This document shows, in pieces, positions 7,101 through 7,356 of a stretch of 7,356 nucleotides of DNA. The stretch covers positions 1 to 7,356 of the forward strand of contig JAPYWO010000050.1 of assembly GCA_028276305.1 (NCBI GenBank). The letters run 5' to 3'. The notes beneath the pieces are model-generated. The model made no database searches, was not told the origin of the DNA, and worked only from the letters and a program-made list of their open reading frames with translations. Positions within the stretch are counted from its first letter, which is position 1. Each line of letters opens with the position of its first letter. The DNA comes from Candidatus Thermokryptus sp. (GTDB taxonomy: Bacteria; Bacteroidota; Ignavibacteria; Kryptoniales; Kryptoniaceae). A program made the position numbers and the translations under genes.

Positions 7101-7356
7101 ACACTTGAAACCGATGTCCCAAGTTTCGCCCTTTCCTCTTCAGTTCCGATTGCCGTTACTACTATCGGGCTTACTGTTATAAGCCCTGGTGCAAGTCGGA
7201 TATTTACCGTCACCGTATCCCCCGGGGTAACCCGAACGCTTTGCCTGAACTCCTGATAACCGACATATTTTGCAACAAGGGTATAACTTCCAGGGACAAC
7301 ATTCTTGATCAAGTAGTATCCCTGAACATCGCTTGCTGCGCCGTAAACTGTGTTAA
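4181..7356 (-). CDS. SusC/RagA-family TonB-dependent outer-membrane receptor (5' end beyond window)
   Basis: This is an outer-membrane barrel that imports a nutrient, using energy passed by TonB-ExbBD, and it normally works in complex with a SusD lid. The frame is open to the window edge, giving 1057 visible residues; the signal peptide and true start lie outside. A TTG at 7312 is internal and not a credible start, because conserved domain sequence continues upstream of it. Visible residues 1-58 are the end of a carboxypeptidase-regulatory-like beta domain (SDVQGYYLIKNVVPGSY). The TonB-box region is near residues 61-70 (VSPIVVTAIG), and the plug spans about 70-205. It contains PLIVVDGVPIW and the SusC signature IEVMKGPAAAAIWGARAANG at 176-195. 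The remainder is a beta barrel with LKPEMTRETEFGFD in its middle, then FIEDGGYVKLREVSL and RNFKIWTKYTGIDPETN near the end. It ends in an aromatic residue, SINY. The family assignment is very secure. The substrate cannot be inferred. Confidence 0.96.
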   Translation of the reverse strand, partial: NTVYGAASDVQGYYLIKNVVPGSYTLVAKYVGYQEFRQSVRVTPGDTVTVNIRLAPGLITVSPIVVTAIGTEEERAKLGTSVSSVTGEQILRSGYTNVISSIAVKAPGVFTIDAVGDPGSATRIVLRGPRSLQTANQPLIVVDGVPIWNSTFGASVGNVSTISRNVDINPEDIESIEVMKGPAAAAIWGARAANGVIVIKTKSGTFSAQRKVRLSLKSRIHSSELLRPFPLQREFGQGQYGNFVFNSALSWGDRIADRPGGPDSLARPDYPYSRIVVKRSKDTYDHATELFRKPITQNYSIEISGGDEWGTFYLNAERLDEQGIILANSDFKRTSIRGNVSRRFAENITARINAAYVKTSTNRVQQGSNISGLLLGAFRTPPDFNNQPYLVDYKSPTGAITPNSHRSYRNGEGDPTRGVGYNNPFFTIYKNNTLFYTDRVFGSAEISYDPFKWLNFTYRIGADYYTDRRNQLWPYQDAAVPTGRVTRQVISQYQLNTDFMVRFKGQLGKIASSSLLLGFHLDHEQTDNTFVQGTRFILTDAPPYILNTLDYLPDEGKTIVRTGAFYGELAVDVFDQVYVRLSGRNESASTYGTESGMTYFFPSGSVAWEFTKLPFFSGQPILSFGKVRAAIGLAGVRPPAYVTKTYYVNASFGNGWGPTTNAIYYGGGAVQSSQLGNPKLKPEMTRETEFGFDLRFLNDRLSLSYTRYFNKTWDAILNVAVPPSSGFSSRWANTAKIENKGTEIQVIAEWLRLGAFTWTTTVNWSQNKNTVVELAPGIESVTLAGFVDPSSRAVAGYQLGVIYGSRWERWDRDTTVTIGGKPYNFKKGDIKLDANGFPVPSPTYGVLGDPNPDWRAGIINTLRYGRVTLNVVVDVSKGGKIWNGTKGALYYFGTHGDQNWWTTLTADQANTLKNYLGRTPNEMISLYPTRKTYIKNPDGTVSFRGYIANFGGGPVIVDEYYFWSGPGSGFTGPSEQFIEDGGYVKLREVSLTVNIPLRRFGLESIDLGLILRNFKIWTKYTGIDPETNLTGPTNGQGLDYFNNPPMKSVIFSLSINY

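Overview
All three protein-coding genes in this window lie on the minus strand, read from high to low coordinates. They form an outer-membrane nutrient-uptake cassette of the SusC/SusD (RagA/RagB) type. This family is characteristic of Bacteroidota and related FCB-group bacteria. The receptor plug signatures, the SusD C-terminal signature and the SusD lipobox can all be read directly. Strong Shine-Dalgarno sites (a perfect AGGAGG before the last gene) are unusual for core Bacteroidia. This points weakly to a deeper FCB lineage such as Ignavibacteria/Chlorobi, Rhodothermota or Kryptonia-like bacteria; that placement is a guess from sequence style, with no marker gene present.

Layout in transcription order: (1) 7356-4181, a SusC-like TonB-dependent receptor whose N-terminus (signal peptide and first part of the carboxypeptidase-regulatory-like domain) lies beyond the window edge. 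(2) 4180-4097, a short spacer with a GC-containing hairpin, a pyrimidine tract, an AT-rich palindrome and a ribosome-binding site. (3) 4096-2660, a complete SusD/RagB-like surface lipoprotein of 478 residues. (4) 2659-2573, a spacer with a terminator-like hairpin followed at once by a perfect Shine-Dalgarno site. (5) 2572-1, a second, divergent SusC-like receptor with an intact signal peptide. Its last part, roughly 100-200 residues by family comparison, runs off the window. This second reading frame was checked codon by codon and is open from 2572 to the edge.

The first receptor and the SusD protein are expected to form one SusCD complex: a TonB-driven barrel capped by a substrate-binding lid. 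The second receptor belongs to a visibly different SusC subclass. It is either the start of a second SusCD pair or a receptor without its own SusD; the window does not decide this. No enzyme, sensor, sigma/anti-sigma pair or other cue to substrate is present. I see no RNA gene, mobile element, CRISPR array or plus-strand gene. The window looks like ordinary FCB nutrient-uptake DNA. The points worth a second look are the two intercistronic hairpins, the terminator-like one with no obvious promoter after it, and the unusual TonB-box region of the first receptor.
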